From Nonomuraea thailandensis (lineage in GTDB: Bacteria > Actinomycetota > Actinomycetes > Streptosporangiales > Streptosporangiaceae): a stretch of DNA of 64,000 bases. The stretch lies in assembly GCF_024172165.1 (NCBI RefSeq), contig NZ_JAMZEB010000002.1, positions 10,204,501-10,268,500 of the forward strand. Direction: 5' to 3'. Below are positions 26,091 through 34,274 of this stretch, piece by piece; position 1 is the first letter of the stretch, and each line of letters begins with the position of its first letter. The notes beneath the pieces are model-generated. The model was not told where the DNA came from, did not search any database, and worked only from the letters and a program-made list of their open reading frames with translations. The position numbers and the translations under genes are program-made.

Positions 26091-27434
26091 TCAGCGGGAC
26101 ACTGCGGCGTCGACCGTCACCCCTGCCATGGCGGAGCGGACTCCGGCGGCTTCGAGGGCCTTACGATATGCCGCGGTCTGCTGTGCTGTGGCCGCCGCCC
26201 TGCCGTACAGGTCGCCCAGCTCGCGCCAGCAGCGGGCAGCCTGCCGGTCGGAGCCGAACACCGGACGGTCGAGCGTGGCCAGCAGCTCGTGCGCGTGCCG
26301 CAGGTGCGCGGAGGCGTCGCCGTCAGCGTCGAGCGCGATGGACGCCAGCACGAGGTGGGCCTCGGCGGGCGTCGTGCCCGAGCGGTCGTGCGAGAGCCCC
26401 AGCGCCGTGGCGGCCAGCTCGCTCGCCGCGGCCGGGTCGCCGGCCCGCAGCTTGACCCGCGCGTGCACGATGAGGCTCTCACCGTGCTCCCGCGAGGTGC
26501 CGGGGGACACCGCGAACGCCCTGACCGCGCTCGCGACGAACCGCTCCGCCTCCTCGATCGGCGCCGTGGCGATCCTGGACCAGTGCATGGCGGTCCTGGC
26601 GAGCTGCAGCGCGAGCCGGGACTGGCGGCCCGCCCCGATCGCGTCGTCGGCCAGGCGCACGGCCAGCGCGGAGTCCTCGCCCGCCGCCGCGGCGGCACTG
26701 GCGTGCCACAGGGCCTGGATCTCTCCGGAACGGTCCACAACTTTAGGTACGCCGGACAGGTCCAGCACACGCCTGACGTAGGTCAGCTCGGGGGAGTCGC
26801 TCTCGCTCTCGCTGCGCGCCTCGATCAGGGCGGCGGCCAGGTCGGTGGCGAGCTCGCCCCGCGTGATGGACAGCCGCTCGGCCTGGGCCAGCGCGGCGGC
26901 GGCCAGGTCGCGGGCCCGCAGGCGGTCGCCCGCCCGCTGGTAGCAGCGGCTCAGTGCGATCGTGAGCGGCAGGTCGGCCAGCCGCTCGGGATGAGCCGCC
27001 GCCTCCCTCCTGAGGCGCTCGAACGCCTCCACCGCCTGACCCAGCCTGCCCTGGGCCTCCAGCGCACGCGCCCTGCCGAACCGCGCCTGCGCGGTCAGCA
27101 TGGCGTTCTCCTCGTCGGCGGCCTTCACGATCTCCGTGAAGCGGTCGGCGGCGATGGACGGGTCTCCGTGCTGCAGCTCCAGCTCGGCGTGGCGCAGGCC
27201 GAGCTCGGTGTCGATGCGCTGCCGAGGCTCGATCCCGTGAAGGAGGAACTCGGTCGTGCACCCCAGGCGCTCGGCGAGGAGCCGGGCCACCACAGGAGTC
27301 GGCGTGCGCTTACCCGACTCAATGAGCGAGACATAACTGTCAGACAGGTCGGGTCCGGCCAGCTGGGCCTGAGACATCCGCCTGTTCAGCCGCAATCCTC
27401 GGACGCGGTCACCGATGGTTCCCTGACTCGGCAT
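26091..27434 (-). CDS. XRE-family regulator with TPR-like domain
   Basis: A 447-residue protein: residues 6-65 form a Cro/C1-type HTH (DRVRGLRLNRRMSQAQLA, SDSYVSLIESGKRTP), and the remainder is helical with repeated Ala/Leu-rich units that look like tetratricopeptide repeats. Such large HTH-TPR regulators often respond to peptides or act in differentiation in actinobacteria. No partner peptide gene is evident. It starts at ATG 27434 and is transcribed in the same direction as the PH-domain operon, 96 bp further on. Confidence 0.87.
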   Translation of the reverse strand: MPSQGTIGDRVRGLRLNRRMSQAQLAGPDLSDSYVSLIESGKRTPTPVVARLLAERLGCTTEFLLHGIEPRQRIDTELGLRHAELELQHGDPSIAADRFTEIVKAADEENAMLTAQARFGRARALEAQGRLGQAVEAFERLRREAAAHPERLADLPLTIALSRCYQRAGDRLRARDLAAAALAQAERLSITRGELATDLAAALIEARSESESDSPELTYVRRVLDLSGVPKVVDRSGEIQALWHASAAAAAGEDSALAVRLADDAIGAGRQSRLALQLARTAMHWSRIATAPIEEAERFVASAVRAFAVSPGTSREHGESLIVHARVKLRAGDPAAASELAATALGLSHDRSGTTPAEAHLVLASIALDADGDASAHLRHAHELLATLDRPVFGSDRQAARCWRELGDLYGRAAATAQQTAAYRKALEAAGVRSAMAGVTVDAAVSR

Positions 27435-27530
27435 CTCATCTCTCAGGGCGGGGAAGGGTCAACAACACGCAATGATTGCATGAAGTAGCCGAATCTGGTA
27501 TCCCCGCGTGAAGAATTTGCCACGCCGAGA

Positions 27531-28064
27531 TTAATCGTCGCTGTCGTCCTTGCTGGGAAAAAGCATCTGACAGACCTCGAGGTACAGTGTTTCCGGATAC
27601 GGAATGTACTCGACCGTTGACAGAGCCTGGTCCTGGCCGGCCGACTCGAGGATGAACTCACCGTAACCGAGCATGCGCCCAAGCAGAGATCTTTGGAAGC
27701 TCATGTCGGTGACCTTGCCCAGCGGCATCATCGCGACCTTGCGCGTGATCAGGCCGGTGGTCAGCAGCATTCGCTTGGACGTCACCACAAAGTAATCGAC
27801 CGACCACTCCGCGACTTTCCAGACGAAACGGATCAGCAGCAGGAGCCACAGCCACCACACGACGACGAGTGCCGTGCCGCCAGCATCGCCGCCGCCGAAG
27901 AATCTGCTGAGCAGCGCGGCGATGATGAGGCCGCCGAGCACCTCGGCGACCGGGCGCAGCAGGATGGCAGGATGCCGCCGCACCATGATGACCTGTTGTT
28001 CGTGGGGGAGGAGGTAGCGGTTGACCGACGATGGAGCTGAGTCCCCGTGGGTCACAAGTCTCAT
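27531..28064 (-). CDS. Membrane protein with bacterial PH domain
   Basis: A 177-residue protein with two membrane segments (about 31-55 and 64-85) followed by a bacterial pleckstrin-homology (bPH2) domain. That domain has the typical start DYFVVTSKRMLLTTG, the middle LGKVTDMSFQRSLLGRMLG and YPETLYLEV near the end. Function of these proteins is unknown; the PH fold faces the cytoplasm. Its ATG overlaps the stop of the upstream small membrane gene (ATGA). Confidence 0.88.
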   Translation of the reverse strand: MRLVTHGDSAPSSVNRYLLPHEQQVIMVRRHPAILLRPVAEVLGGLIIAALLSRFFGGGDAGGTALVVVWWLWLLLLIRFVWKVAEWSVDYFVVTSKRMLLTTGLITRKVAMMPLGKVTDMSFQRSLLGRMLGYGEFILESAGQDQALSTVEYIPYPETLYLEVCQMLFPSKDDSDD

Positions 28065-28219
28065 GAGAGGCTGTTCACAAATTGAGCCAGCGAGTCGGCC
28101 GCGTTGAACACCGTGTCGAACGCTCCTCTCACCGCGTCCGCGGCGTCAGCTGGTCGCGCGAACAGGTAGTACGCAACAAATGCGATACCACCGTATGTGA
28201 GGACCTTTTTGACCTGCAC
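28061..28219 (-). CDS. Small membrane protein (52 aa) coupled to PH-domain gene
   Basis: A short protein with one hydrophobic segment (VLTYGGIAFVAYYLF) and an amphipathic Ala-rich C-terminus. I prefer GTG 28219 because CGGAGG lies five bases upstream; an in-frame ATG at 28249 would add ten residues. It overlaps the PH-domain gene by four bases, so the two are translationally coupled and may act together. Function unknown. Confidence 0.7.
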   Translation of the reverse strand: MQVKKVLTYGGIAFVAYYLFARPADAADAVRGAFDTVFNAADSLAQFVNSLS

Positions 28220-28316
28220 CGTCGCCTCCGTGCCACTTACCCACTCCACCCGCCAACTACATTACCCACCTGAGTGCCCGGGTAAAGATGACTTGGCAGG
28301 TTAGTTTGGATCTTGC

Positions 28317-28541
28317 TTAGCCACGCTCGCTGGCCACCAGAGCCAGCACGTGAAGGTGCTTGCGCGCGATGCGCTCGACCAGGCTGGGGTGGGCATAGCC
28401 GGTGACCTCCAGCGCGCCGTAGTGCGCCGCCTCCACGCAGCGCGTTACGGTGGTCGAGGAGTGGATGCCGGCGAACTCGTCGCACAGCACCGTCTCCACG
28501 TCCGCGTACGGAGTCGGGTCCGTCTCGGTGTGATCGGTCAT
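28317..28541 (-). CDS. Small protein resembling three-helix dimerisation family
   Basis: A 74-residue acidic protein, TETDPTPYADVETVLCDEF followed by predicted helices ending in SLVERIARKHLHVLA. The pattern resembles the short actinobacterial proteins annotated as three-helix bundle dimerisation domains; no function is known to me. Start ATG 28541 with GGGGGAG upstream. Confidence 0.65.
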   Translation of the reverse strand: MTDHTETDPTPYADVETVLCDEFAGIHSSTTVTRCVEAAHYGALEVTGYAHPSLVERIARKHLHVLALVASERG

Positions 28542-28660
28542 CGTGCTCCCCCACGCGCGCGGAAGTTGCCTTCCTGACTCTTCGTACCCACTCAACCACA
28601 GTATGTAACGAAGTGATGACCCCACGTGACGGAAAAGCCTTCTCAGGGACGGTTCGGCGG

Positions 28661-29299
28661 TCAGACCACGCCGTAGAGGCGGTCACCCGCGTCGCCGAGG
28701 CCCGGCACGATGTAGCCGTGCTCGTTGAGCCGCTCGTCGAGCGCCGCCGTGACCACGCGGATCGGCTTGCCGGAGTTGGCGAACACCTTGTCCATGTACG
28801 CCAGCCCCTCGGGCGCGGCCAGCAGGCACAGTGCCGTGACGTCGACGGCGCCCCGGTCGAACAGGAACTGCACGGCCGCCGCCAGCGTGCCGCCGGTGGC
28901 CAGCATCGGGTCGACCACGTAGCACTGCCGCCCGGACAGGTCGTCGGGCAGCCGCGTGGCGTACGTCTCCGCCTGGAGCGTGGACTCGTTGCGGATCATG
29001 CCCAGGAAGCCGACCTCGGCCGTGGGCAGCAGCCTCGTCATGCCGTCGAGCATGCCGAGCCCCGCGCGCAGGATGGGCACGACCAGCGGGTACGGCTTGG
29101 CCAGGCGCACGCCCGTGGCGGGCGAGACCGGCGTCTCGACGGTGACCTCGGTGACCCGCACGTCGCGGGTGGCCTCGTACGCGAGCAGCGTCACCAGCTC
29201 GTCCGCGAGCCTGCGGAAGGTCGGCGAGTCGGTGCGGACATCGCGCAGCGTGGTGAGCTTGTGTGCCACGAGCGGATGATCGACGACGAGGGTCTCCAT
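28661..29299 (-). CDS. upp: Uracil phosphoribosyltransferase
   Basis: Pyrimidine salvage enzyme making UMP from uracil and PRPP, 212 residues. The family blocks VPILRAGLGMLDGM, the PRPP loop VVDPMLATGGTLAAA and the uracil-binding C-terminus (GLGDAGDRLYG) are all present. Start ATG 29299. It diverges from the TadA-associated genes with a gap of 198 bp, where I see no further gene. Confidence 0.96.
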   Translation of the reverse strand: METLVVDHPLVAHKLTTLRDVRTDSPTFRRLADELVTLLAYEATRDVRVTEVTVETPVSPATGVRLAKPYPLVVPILRAGLGMLDGMTRLLPTAEVGFLGMIRNESTLQAETYATRLPDDLSGRQCYVVDPMLATGGTLAAAVQFLFDRGAVDVTALCLLAAPEGLAYMDKVFANSGKPIRVVTAALDERLNEHGYIVPGLGDAGDRLYGVV

Positions 29300-29497
29300 G
29301 GGTCACCACGCTATCTCCTGACACGCCGTGCTGAGGACCCCTCACCTGCGCGCTTGGAACGTTACACACGGTCGCCGGCGGCTCACATCTTTGGTTTTGA
29401 TCACAATTTGGCCGGAGAGGCACACGCGTGGTGGCCGGGTCTGGAACGATTGGGTCCTGGTGATATCTGTCGTGTCAGAGGTCGGGTGGGGATGGCG

Positions 29498-30007
29498 ATG
29501 ACAGACGAGGACGCTCTTGACTTCGCCATCGTGGTCTATCGAGAAGACGAATGCTGGCAGGCCGAGCTTCTGCCGGTCACGTTGACGTCGGATCTGAAGG
29601 GGCTGATCCATGCCCTGAAGCAGCAGCCCAGCGAGAGCGGCACGATCGGCCTGGTCGCCGTCGGCGACGAGTTCTTCGTGGGGCTGCGGGTCCTCGGCGA
29701 TCACGTGGACGTGTTCCTGTCCGACATCGCCGCCTCGTGGGACTTCCCGCTGGCGCGCCAGGTGCTCGAATACCTCGACGTCCCCGTGCCGGACGAGGAG
29801 GAGCTCGACGAGATCCTCCAGGACGAGGAGACCGTGCTCCCCGCCGGGGATCTGTCGATCTTCGCCGATCTCGGGTTGGACGAGATGGAGCTGGGCATCC
29901 TCTCCGGCGACATCGATCTGCTGCCCGAAGATGTGCTGTCCAGCATCGCCGCGCGGCTCGGGTTCTCCGAGCCGTTCGAGCGTGCCATCGAATCGGTCTT
30001 CGGCTGA
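29498..30007 (+). CDS. tRNA adenosine deaminase-associated protein, copy 1
   Basis: A 169-residue acidic protein of the actinobacterial family named for its position next to tadA. It has an N-terminal beta-rich half (FAIVVYREDECWQAELLP, VFLSDI) and a C-terminal region with GDLSIFADLGLDEMELGIL and LPEDVLSSIAARLGF. Function is unknown; association with TadA is by neighbourhood. ATG 29498 is chosen for its GGTGGGG upstream, with ATG 29492 possible. It is paralogous to the next gene, sharing the order VFLSD...D(L/F)..L(S/A)DLG...LP.D(V/I)LS.IA.RL.F. Confidence 0.82.
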   Translation: MTDEDALDFAIVVYREDECWQAELLPVTLTSDLKGLIHALKQQPSESGTIGLVAVGDEFFVGLRVLGDHVDVFLSDIAASWDFPLARQVLEYLDVPVPDEEELDEILQDEETVLPAGDLSIFADLGLDEMELGILSGDIDLLPEDVLSSIAARLGFSEPFERAIESVFG

Positions 30008-30025
30008 CCCCCCTGGAGCGCGGAC

Positions 30026-30502
30026 ATGGCGTCCAACACCTTTTCTGCGGCCTTTGTCAGAACCTCCGACGGCTGGAGCGGGGCCGAGGTCGATCTCGGG
30101 GACGCCGAGATCGTCGACGACCTCGGTGACGCCGTGACGGAGGCGCTGGGCCTGGCCGGCGACGAGCTGGCGCTGCTCTGTGTCGAGGTCGAGGACGAAT
30201 GGTTCGCCATCGCCCGGTACCGGGGCGAGGAGGAGCCGCGGGTGTTCCTCTCCGACGTGCACGCCGTCCCGGCCGACAGCCTGGGCGAGCTGTTCGCCGA
30301 GTTCGCCGGCGTGGCGCCCGACAAGGAGGGCAACGGGCTCGGCGTGCGGCCCGCGGGCGATTTCGAGCTGCTCAGCGATCTGGGTGTGAGCTCCGAGGAG
30401 CTGCTGGAGCTGAGCATGGAGGAGGGCCTGCTGCCCGCCGACATCCTGTCGGTGATCGCGGAGCGGCTGTCGTTCGCCGACGAGCTCGACCGGCTGCGGT
30501 GA
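30026..30502 (+). CDS. tRNA adenosine deaminase-associated protein, copy 2
   Basis: A 158-residue paralogue of the preceding gene (FAIARYRGEEEPRVFLSD, FELLSDLGVSSEELLEL, LPADILSVIAERLSF). It lies 13 bp before tadA, the usual position for this family. ATG 30026 is preceded by GGAG. A role in stabilising or regulating TadA is a guess from context. Two adjacent copies suggest a tandem duplication followed by divergence. Confidence 0.87.
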   Translation: MASNTFSAAFVRTSDGWSGAEVDLGDAEIVDDLGDAVTEALGLAGDELALLCVEVEDEWFAIARYRGEEEPRVFLSDVHAVPADSLGELFAEFAGVAPDKEGNGLGVRPAGDFELLSDLGVSSEELLELSMEEGLLPADILSVIAERLSFADELDRLR

Positions 30503-30515
30503 CGCGCCGCCCGTC

Positions 30516-30971
30516 GTGACCTACCAGGAGGCCATGCGCCTGGCCCTGGCGGAGGCCGGCGCTGCCGCCGGCCGGGGGGAGATCCCCGTGGGGGCGGTCG
30601 TGCTCGATCCGCTCGGCGAGGTGCTGTCCGCCGCGGGCAACGACCGCGAGTCCACCGCCGACCCGACCGCACACGCCGAGGTTCTCGCCCTGCGCCGCGC
30701 CGCCGCGCTGCGCGGGCAGTGGCGGCTGGGCGGCTGCACGCTCGTGGTGACGCTGGAGCCCTGCACGATGTGCGCGGGCGCCGCCGTGCTGTCCAGGGTG
30801 GACCGGATCGTGTACGGCGCCACGGACGAGAAGGGCGGCGCCGTGGGGTCGCTCTGGGACGTCGTACGCGACCGCCGGCTCAACCATCGGCCCGAGGTCG
30901 TCATGGGCGTGATGGCCGAGGAGTGCGGCGCCGTACTAACTCGGTTCTTCGGCACTCGCAGAATCCGGTAA
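30516..30971 (+). CDS. tadA: tRNA-specific adenosine deaminase
   Basis: Zinc deaminase converting A34 to inosine in tRNA-Arg(ACG), 151 residues. The catalytic set is complete: H53-A-E55 in PTAHAEVLAL and C83/C86 in EPCTMC. Start GTG 30516. It follows two partner paralogues and is directly followed by a tRNA-Ser gene on the same strand, ten bases downstream. Broader nucleoside deaminases share the fold, but size, context and motif favour TadA. Confidence 0.92.
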   Translation: MTYQEAMRLALAEAGAAAGRGEIPVGAVVLDPLGEVLSAAGNDRESTADPTAHAEVLALRRAAALRGQWRLGGCTLVVTLEPCTMCAGAAVLSRVDRIVYGATDEKGGAVGSLWDVVRDRRLNHRPEVVMGVMAEECGAVLTRFFGTRRIR

Positions 30972-30981
30972 GCTCATCCGC

Positions 30982-31071
30982 GGTGGTGTCGCCTAGTGGC
31001 CGAGGGCGCACGCCTCGAAAGCGTGTGATGGGGCAACTCATCCGTGGGTTCAAATCCCACCACCACCGCCA
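30982..31071 (+). tRNA. tRNA-Ser (anticodon CGA)
   Basis: A class II tRNA: acceptor GGTGGTG (30982-30988) pairs with CACCACC (31061-31067), discriminator G and encoded CCA end at 31071. The anticodon stem ACGC/GCGT holds loop CTCGAAA, hence CGA reading UCG. A long variable arm (about 31021-31043) and T-arm GTGGG-TTCAAAT-CCCAC are present. Confidence 0.95.
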
Positions 31072-31225
31072 CAGGAGGGGCTTCCGACCAGCAGGTCGGG
31101 AGCCCCTTCAGTCATGTACGGAGCGAACGCCTCCGGCCGGGAACGGTAACGGTCGTCGTTTCGCATTCCGCGGAAATGATGTTGGAAAGGCCCGCCGCCG
31201 CCGGAACCCGGTCTCGGGGCAAGAA

Positions 31226-31256
31226 AAAAGGGAGCCACGAATCGTGGCTCCCTTTT
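31226..31256. terminator. Bidirectional terminator after tRNA-Ser(CGA)
   Basis: AAAAGGGAGCCACGA (31226-31240) is repeated inverted at 31242-31256, giving a perfect long stem with A-runs on one side and T-runs on the other. It can stop transcription from the tRNA and from the convergent gene that ends at 31264. Confidence 0.93.
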
Positions 31257-31263
31257 GTTTCTG

Positions 31264-31560
31264 TCAGTTGGGCAGTTCGAGGACCCTGGCGTGCAGGATC
31301 GATCGTTGGTGCAGCGCCGCGCGCAGCGCGCGGTGCAGGCCGTCCTCCAGATAGAGCTCGCCCTGCCACTGCACCACGTGCGGGAAAAGGTCCCCGTAGA
31401 ACGTGGAGTCGGCGGCGAGCAGCGAGTGCAGGTCCAGCATGGCCTTCGTGGTGATCAGAGAGTCGAGCCGGACCTGCCGGGGAGGGATCTGGGCCCACTC
31501 GCGGTTCGTCAGACCGTGGTCGGGATAAGGGCGTCCGTCGCCGACTAGCTTGAAGATCAC
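31264..31560 (-). CDS. Conserved actinobacterial protein with ParB-like DGLHRALRA motif
   Basis: A 98-residue protein with sequence MIFKLVGDGRPYPDHGLT at its start and GELYLEDGLHRALRAALHQR near the end. I recall highly similar single-copy actinobacterial proteins that automated pipelines sometimes label as VapB antitoxins, which the sequence does not support. The DG-H-R pattern with flanking hydrophobics resembles the ParB/sulfiredoxin nucleotide-binding fold. No toxin partner lies adjacent. Function unknown. Confidence 0.75.
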   Translation of the reverse strand: MIFKLVGDGRPYPDHGLTNREWAQIPPRQVRLDSLITTKAMLDLHSLLAADSTFYGDLFPHVVQWQGELYLEDGLHRALRAALHQRSILHARVLELPN

Positions 31561-31608
31561 CCCCCTGATTTTAGGAGAGATTCCGATTCCTCGCGCTATC
31601 TGCCCGTG

Positions 31609-32454
31609 TCAGCCGAGCCCGCTGAGATCACAGTCGGCGGGGGAGCCCTTTTCGTATCCGCGCTGGAAGGCCTCGACGCGTTGCGCGGAGCTGCCGTGGG
31701 TGAACGATTCAGGATCGATTCTGCCCGTGGTGCGTTGCTGGATTCTGTCGTCGCCCACGGCCGCCGCGGCGTCGAGCGCTTCCGAGATCTCCGCCTGGGT
31801 GAAGGGCTTGTCGTAGAAGCCGGTGTCGATGGCGTTGCGGGCCCAGACGCCGGCGTAGCAGTCGGCCTGGAGCTCGATGGGGACGGAGCTGCCCGTGTCG
31901 AGGACGCCGAGGAGGTTCTGGACGTGGTGGCCGTACTCGTGGGCGATCACGTACGCCTGGGCGAAGGGGCCGCCCTTGGCGCCGAACTGGCTGTGGAGCT
32001 GGTCGAAGAAGCTCAGGTCGAGGTACACGCGCTGGTCGGCCGGGCAGTAGAAGGGGCCGGCGGTCGAGCTGGCCGAGCCGCAGCCGGTACGTAACCCACC
32101 TGAGTACAGCACGGTCTTGGACAGGCGATATTCGGAAATCTCCTGCTTCCAGTAGTTCTGGATGCTGTTGACGACGCCCACCACCTGGCACTTCTCCGAC
32201 TGGTCGGCGTCCCTGCCCGTCTGGCACTGTTCGGTCAGGTTGGCCGGGGGCCGCTGCGGTGCGGGCTCGTCACCGCCGCCGCCTCCGCCGACGTTGTTCA
32301 GCACGAACACCAGCACGAGCACGATCAAACCGACGATCCCGCCGCCGCCGACGACCATGCCTCCGGGGAAGCCGGAGAAGCCGCCACCGCCGCCGCTCCC
32401 TCCCCGGTCCTCCACCTGTGAGGGGTCCAGGTCGGCCTGGTCCCGGAAATCCAT
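31609..32454 (-). CDS. Neutral zinc metallopeptidase, membrane anchored (copy 1)
   Basis: A 281-residue YpfJ/KPN_02809-type putative metalloprotease. A Gly-rich N-terminus and one membrane segment (about 35-58) precede the extracellular domain with NSIQNYWKQE, PFYCPADQRVYLDL, the zinc motif HEYGHH and the downstream ELQADCYAG, whose Glu/Asp probably complete the zinc site. Four cysteines may form disulfides. Start ATG 32454. It is 105 bp downstream of a close paralogue on the same strand. Substrates are unknown for the family. Confidence 0.92.
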   Translation of the reverse strand: MDFRDQADLDPSQVEDRGGSGGGGGFSGFPGGMVVGGGGIVGLIVLVLVFVLNNVGGGGGGDEPAPQRPPANLTEQCQTGRDADQSEKCQVVGVVNSIQNYWKQEISEYRLSKTVLYSGGLRTGCGSASSTAGPFYCPADQRVYLDLSFFDQLHSQFGAKGGPFAQAYVIAHEYGHHVQNLLGVLDTGSSVPIELQADCYAGVWARNAIDTGFYDKPFTQAEISEALDAAAAVGDDRIQQRTTGRIDPESFTHGSSAQRVEAFQRGYEKGSPADCDLSGLG

Positions 32455-32559
32455 GGTGACGTCCTTCCCGCCGTTGCGCCTGGCGGACAACTGCCCAGAG
32501 GGACGCCCGCCTATCGGCGGACTCGCCGGCGGCGCCGAAAGCCGCCGGTGGGGGCGCCG

Positions 32560-33522
32560 CTAGATGCCTCCGCTGAAGGTGTCGCACTGCTCGGGGTCAC
32601 CGCTCTGGTAGCCGGTGGTGAACCACTTCTCCCGCTGCTGCGAGGTGCCGTGCGTGAACGCGTCGGGGGTCACCCGGCCCTGCGTGCGCCGCTGGATGCT
32701 GTCGTCGCCGACCGCCGCCGCCGCGTTGAGCGCCTGGTCGATGTCGCTCTGGGAGAACGGCTCCTGGTAGAAGCCCGTCTTGACGGCGTTCTGGGCCCAG
32801 ACGCCTGCGTAGCAGTCGGCCTGGAGCTCCAGGCGCACGGAGGGGCTGTCGGCGCCGGGGCGGTTGCCGCGGCCGACCCTGTTCATGGTGCCGAGGAGGT
32901 TCTGGACGTGGTGGCCGTACTCGTGGGCGATGACGTACGCCTGCGCGAAAGGCCCGCCCTCGGCCCCGAAGTCGCGCTGGAGCGTGTCGAAGAACGTCAG
33001 GTCCAGGTAGACCTTGCGATCGGCCGGGCAGTAGAACGGCCCCACGGCGGAGTCGGCCGCGCCGCAGTCGGTGTTCACCGCCTGCGAGAACAGCACGGTC
33101 TTGGCGGGCGTGTACTGCTTGCGCCCGAGCTCCTGGAACGCCTGGCGCCAGTAGGACTGGATGCTGTTCACCGTGCCGACGACGCGGCAGTCCTCCGACT
33201 GGTCGGCGTCGGCGCCCGTCCTGCAGCGCTCGGCCAGGTTGCCGCTGGGGGAGGCCGCCGGAGGCGCGCCGGGCTGCTGCCCGCCGCCCTGAGGGCCGCC
33301 CTCGTCGCCCGTGAAGGGCGAGGGCACGATCCCGAACAGGAACATCGCTCCCAGCGCCAGGAGCAGCAGCAGGCAGCCGCCGCCCCGGCCGCCGATGGGC
33401 AGCATGCACCCGCCCGGCATCCCGCCGAACCCGCCGCCACCGCCGCGGCCGGGCCGTGGGCCCGAGGCACGGACGTCCTCGACCTGAGACGGGTCGAGTG
33501 GCTTGTCATCGTCGAACTGCAT
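32560..33522 (-). CDS. Neutral zinc metallopeptidase, membrane anchored (copy 2)
   Basis: A 320-residue paralogue of the preceding peptidase with the same order: LDPSQVED at the N-terminus, Gly-rich segment, one membrane span (GCLLLLLALGAMFLFGIV), a Pro/Gly linker, then SIQSYWRQ, PFYCPADRKVYLDL, HEYGHH and ELQADCYAG. It differs by a longer linker and by an insertion after HEYGHH (NRVGRGNRPGADS). The pair probably arose by tandem duplication. It diverges from the LysE gene. Confidence 0.92.
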   Translation of the reverse strand: MQFDDDKPLDPSQVEDVRASGPRPGRGGGGGFGGMPGGCMLPIGGRGGGCLLLLLALGAMFLFGIVPSPFTGDEGGPQGGGQQPGAPPAASPSGNLAERCRTGADADQSEDCRVVGTVNSIQSYWRQAFQELGRKQYTPAKTVLFSQAVNTDCGAADSAVGPFYCPADRKVYLDLTFFDTLQRDFGAEGGPFAQAYVIAHEYGHHVQNLLGTMNRVGRGNRPGADSPSVRLELQADCYAGVWAQNAVKTGFYQEPFSQSDIDQALNAAAAVGDDSIQRRTQGRVTPDAFTHGTSQQREKWFTTGYQSGDPEQCDTFSGGI

Positions 33523-33615
33523 CGCGCGCTCCCCCCGACGCAGTTCTCCCCTGTAGTGGTTCGGTTACGCACAGCCACCATGATATTTCGGGATACGCCG
33601 GATACTGTGGCTCCT

Positions 33616-34257
33616 ATGACCGCGGGTTTGCTGGGTATTGCGCTGATTTCGCTGGGTATGGTGCTCACGCCAGGCCCGAACATGATCTATCTGGTCTCCC
33701 GCTCGCTCACGCAGGGGCGCCGTTCGGGGCTGATCTCGCTCGCGGGCGTCTTCCTCGGCTTCACCACCTACCTGACGGCCACGTGCCTCGGCCTCACGGC
33801 GGTCTTCGCGTACGTGCCGGCCGCGTACACCGCGCTCAAGCTGGCCGGCGCCGCGTACCTGCTCTGGCTCGCCTGGAACGCGCTCAGGCCGGGCGGCCTG
33901 TCCGCCTTCCAGCCGCGCGAGCTCCCGGCGGAGCGGCCCGGCAAGCTGTTCTCGATGGGCCTGCTGACCTGCCTGCTCAACCCCAAGATCGCGATCCTCT
34001 ACCTGTCGCTGCTCCCGCAGTTCGTCGACCCCTCGATGGGGCACGTGCTGCTGCAGAGCCTCGCGCTCGGCTCGGTGCAGATCTTCGTCGGCACCCTGGT
34101 CAACGGCCTGATCGTGATCTCCGCGGGCGCGCTGGCCGCGTTCCTGGCCCGCCGCCCCGTCTGGCTGCGCGTCCAGCGCTACGTCACCGGCACGGTGCTC
34201 GGCGCCTTCGCCGTCAGCATGGCGACCGACCGCTCCAAGGCCATGGTCAGCGCCTGA
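33616..34257 (+). CDS. LysE/RhtB family amino-acid exporter
   Basis: A 213-residue inner-membrane exporter with five to six hydrophobic segments and the family signature LTPGPNMIYLVSRSLTQGR near the N-terminus, and GLLTCLLNPKIAILYLSLLPQF in the middle (here as GLLTCLLNPKIAI then LYLSLLPQF). ATG 33616 has no Shine-Dalgarno, and GGATACTGT lies just upstream as a -10-like element, so the mRNA may be nearly leaderless. Exported substrate unknown. Confidence 0.93.
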   Translation: MTAGLLGIALISLGMVLTPGPNMIYLVSRSLTQGRRSGLISLAGVFLGFTTYLTATCLGLTAVFAYVPAAYTALKLAGAAYLLWLAWNALRPGGLSAFQPRELPAERPGKLFSMGLLTCLLNPKIAILYLSLLPQFVDPSMGHVLLQSLALGSVQIFVGTLVNGLIVISAGALAAFLARRPVWLRVQRYVTGTVLGAFAVSMATDRSKAMVSA

Positions 34258-34274
34258 CCCCGACCTCCTGAAGG

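Noticed and set aside
31264..31560. VapBC toxin-antitoxin locus
   Set aside because: No PIN-domain toxin is adjacent and the sequence lacks an antitoxin DNA-binding motif.
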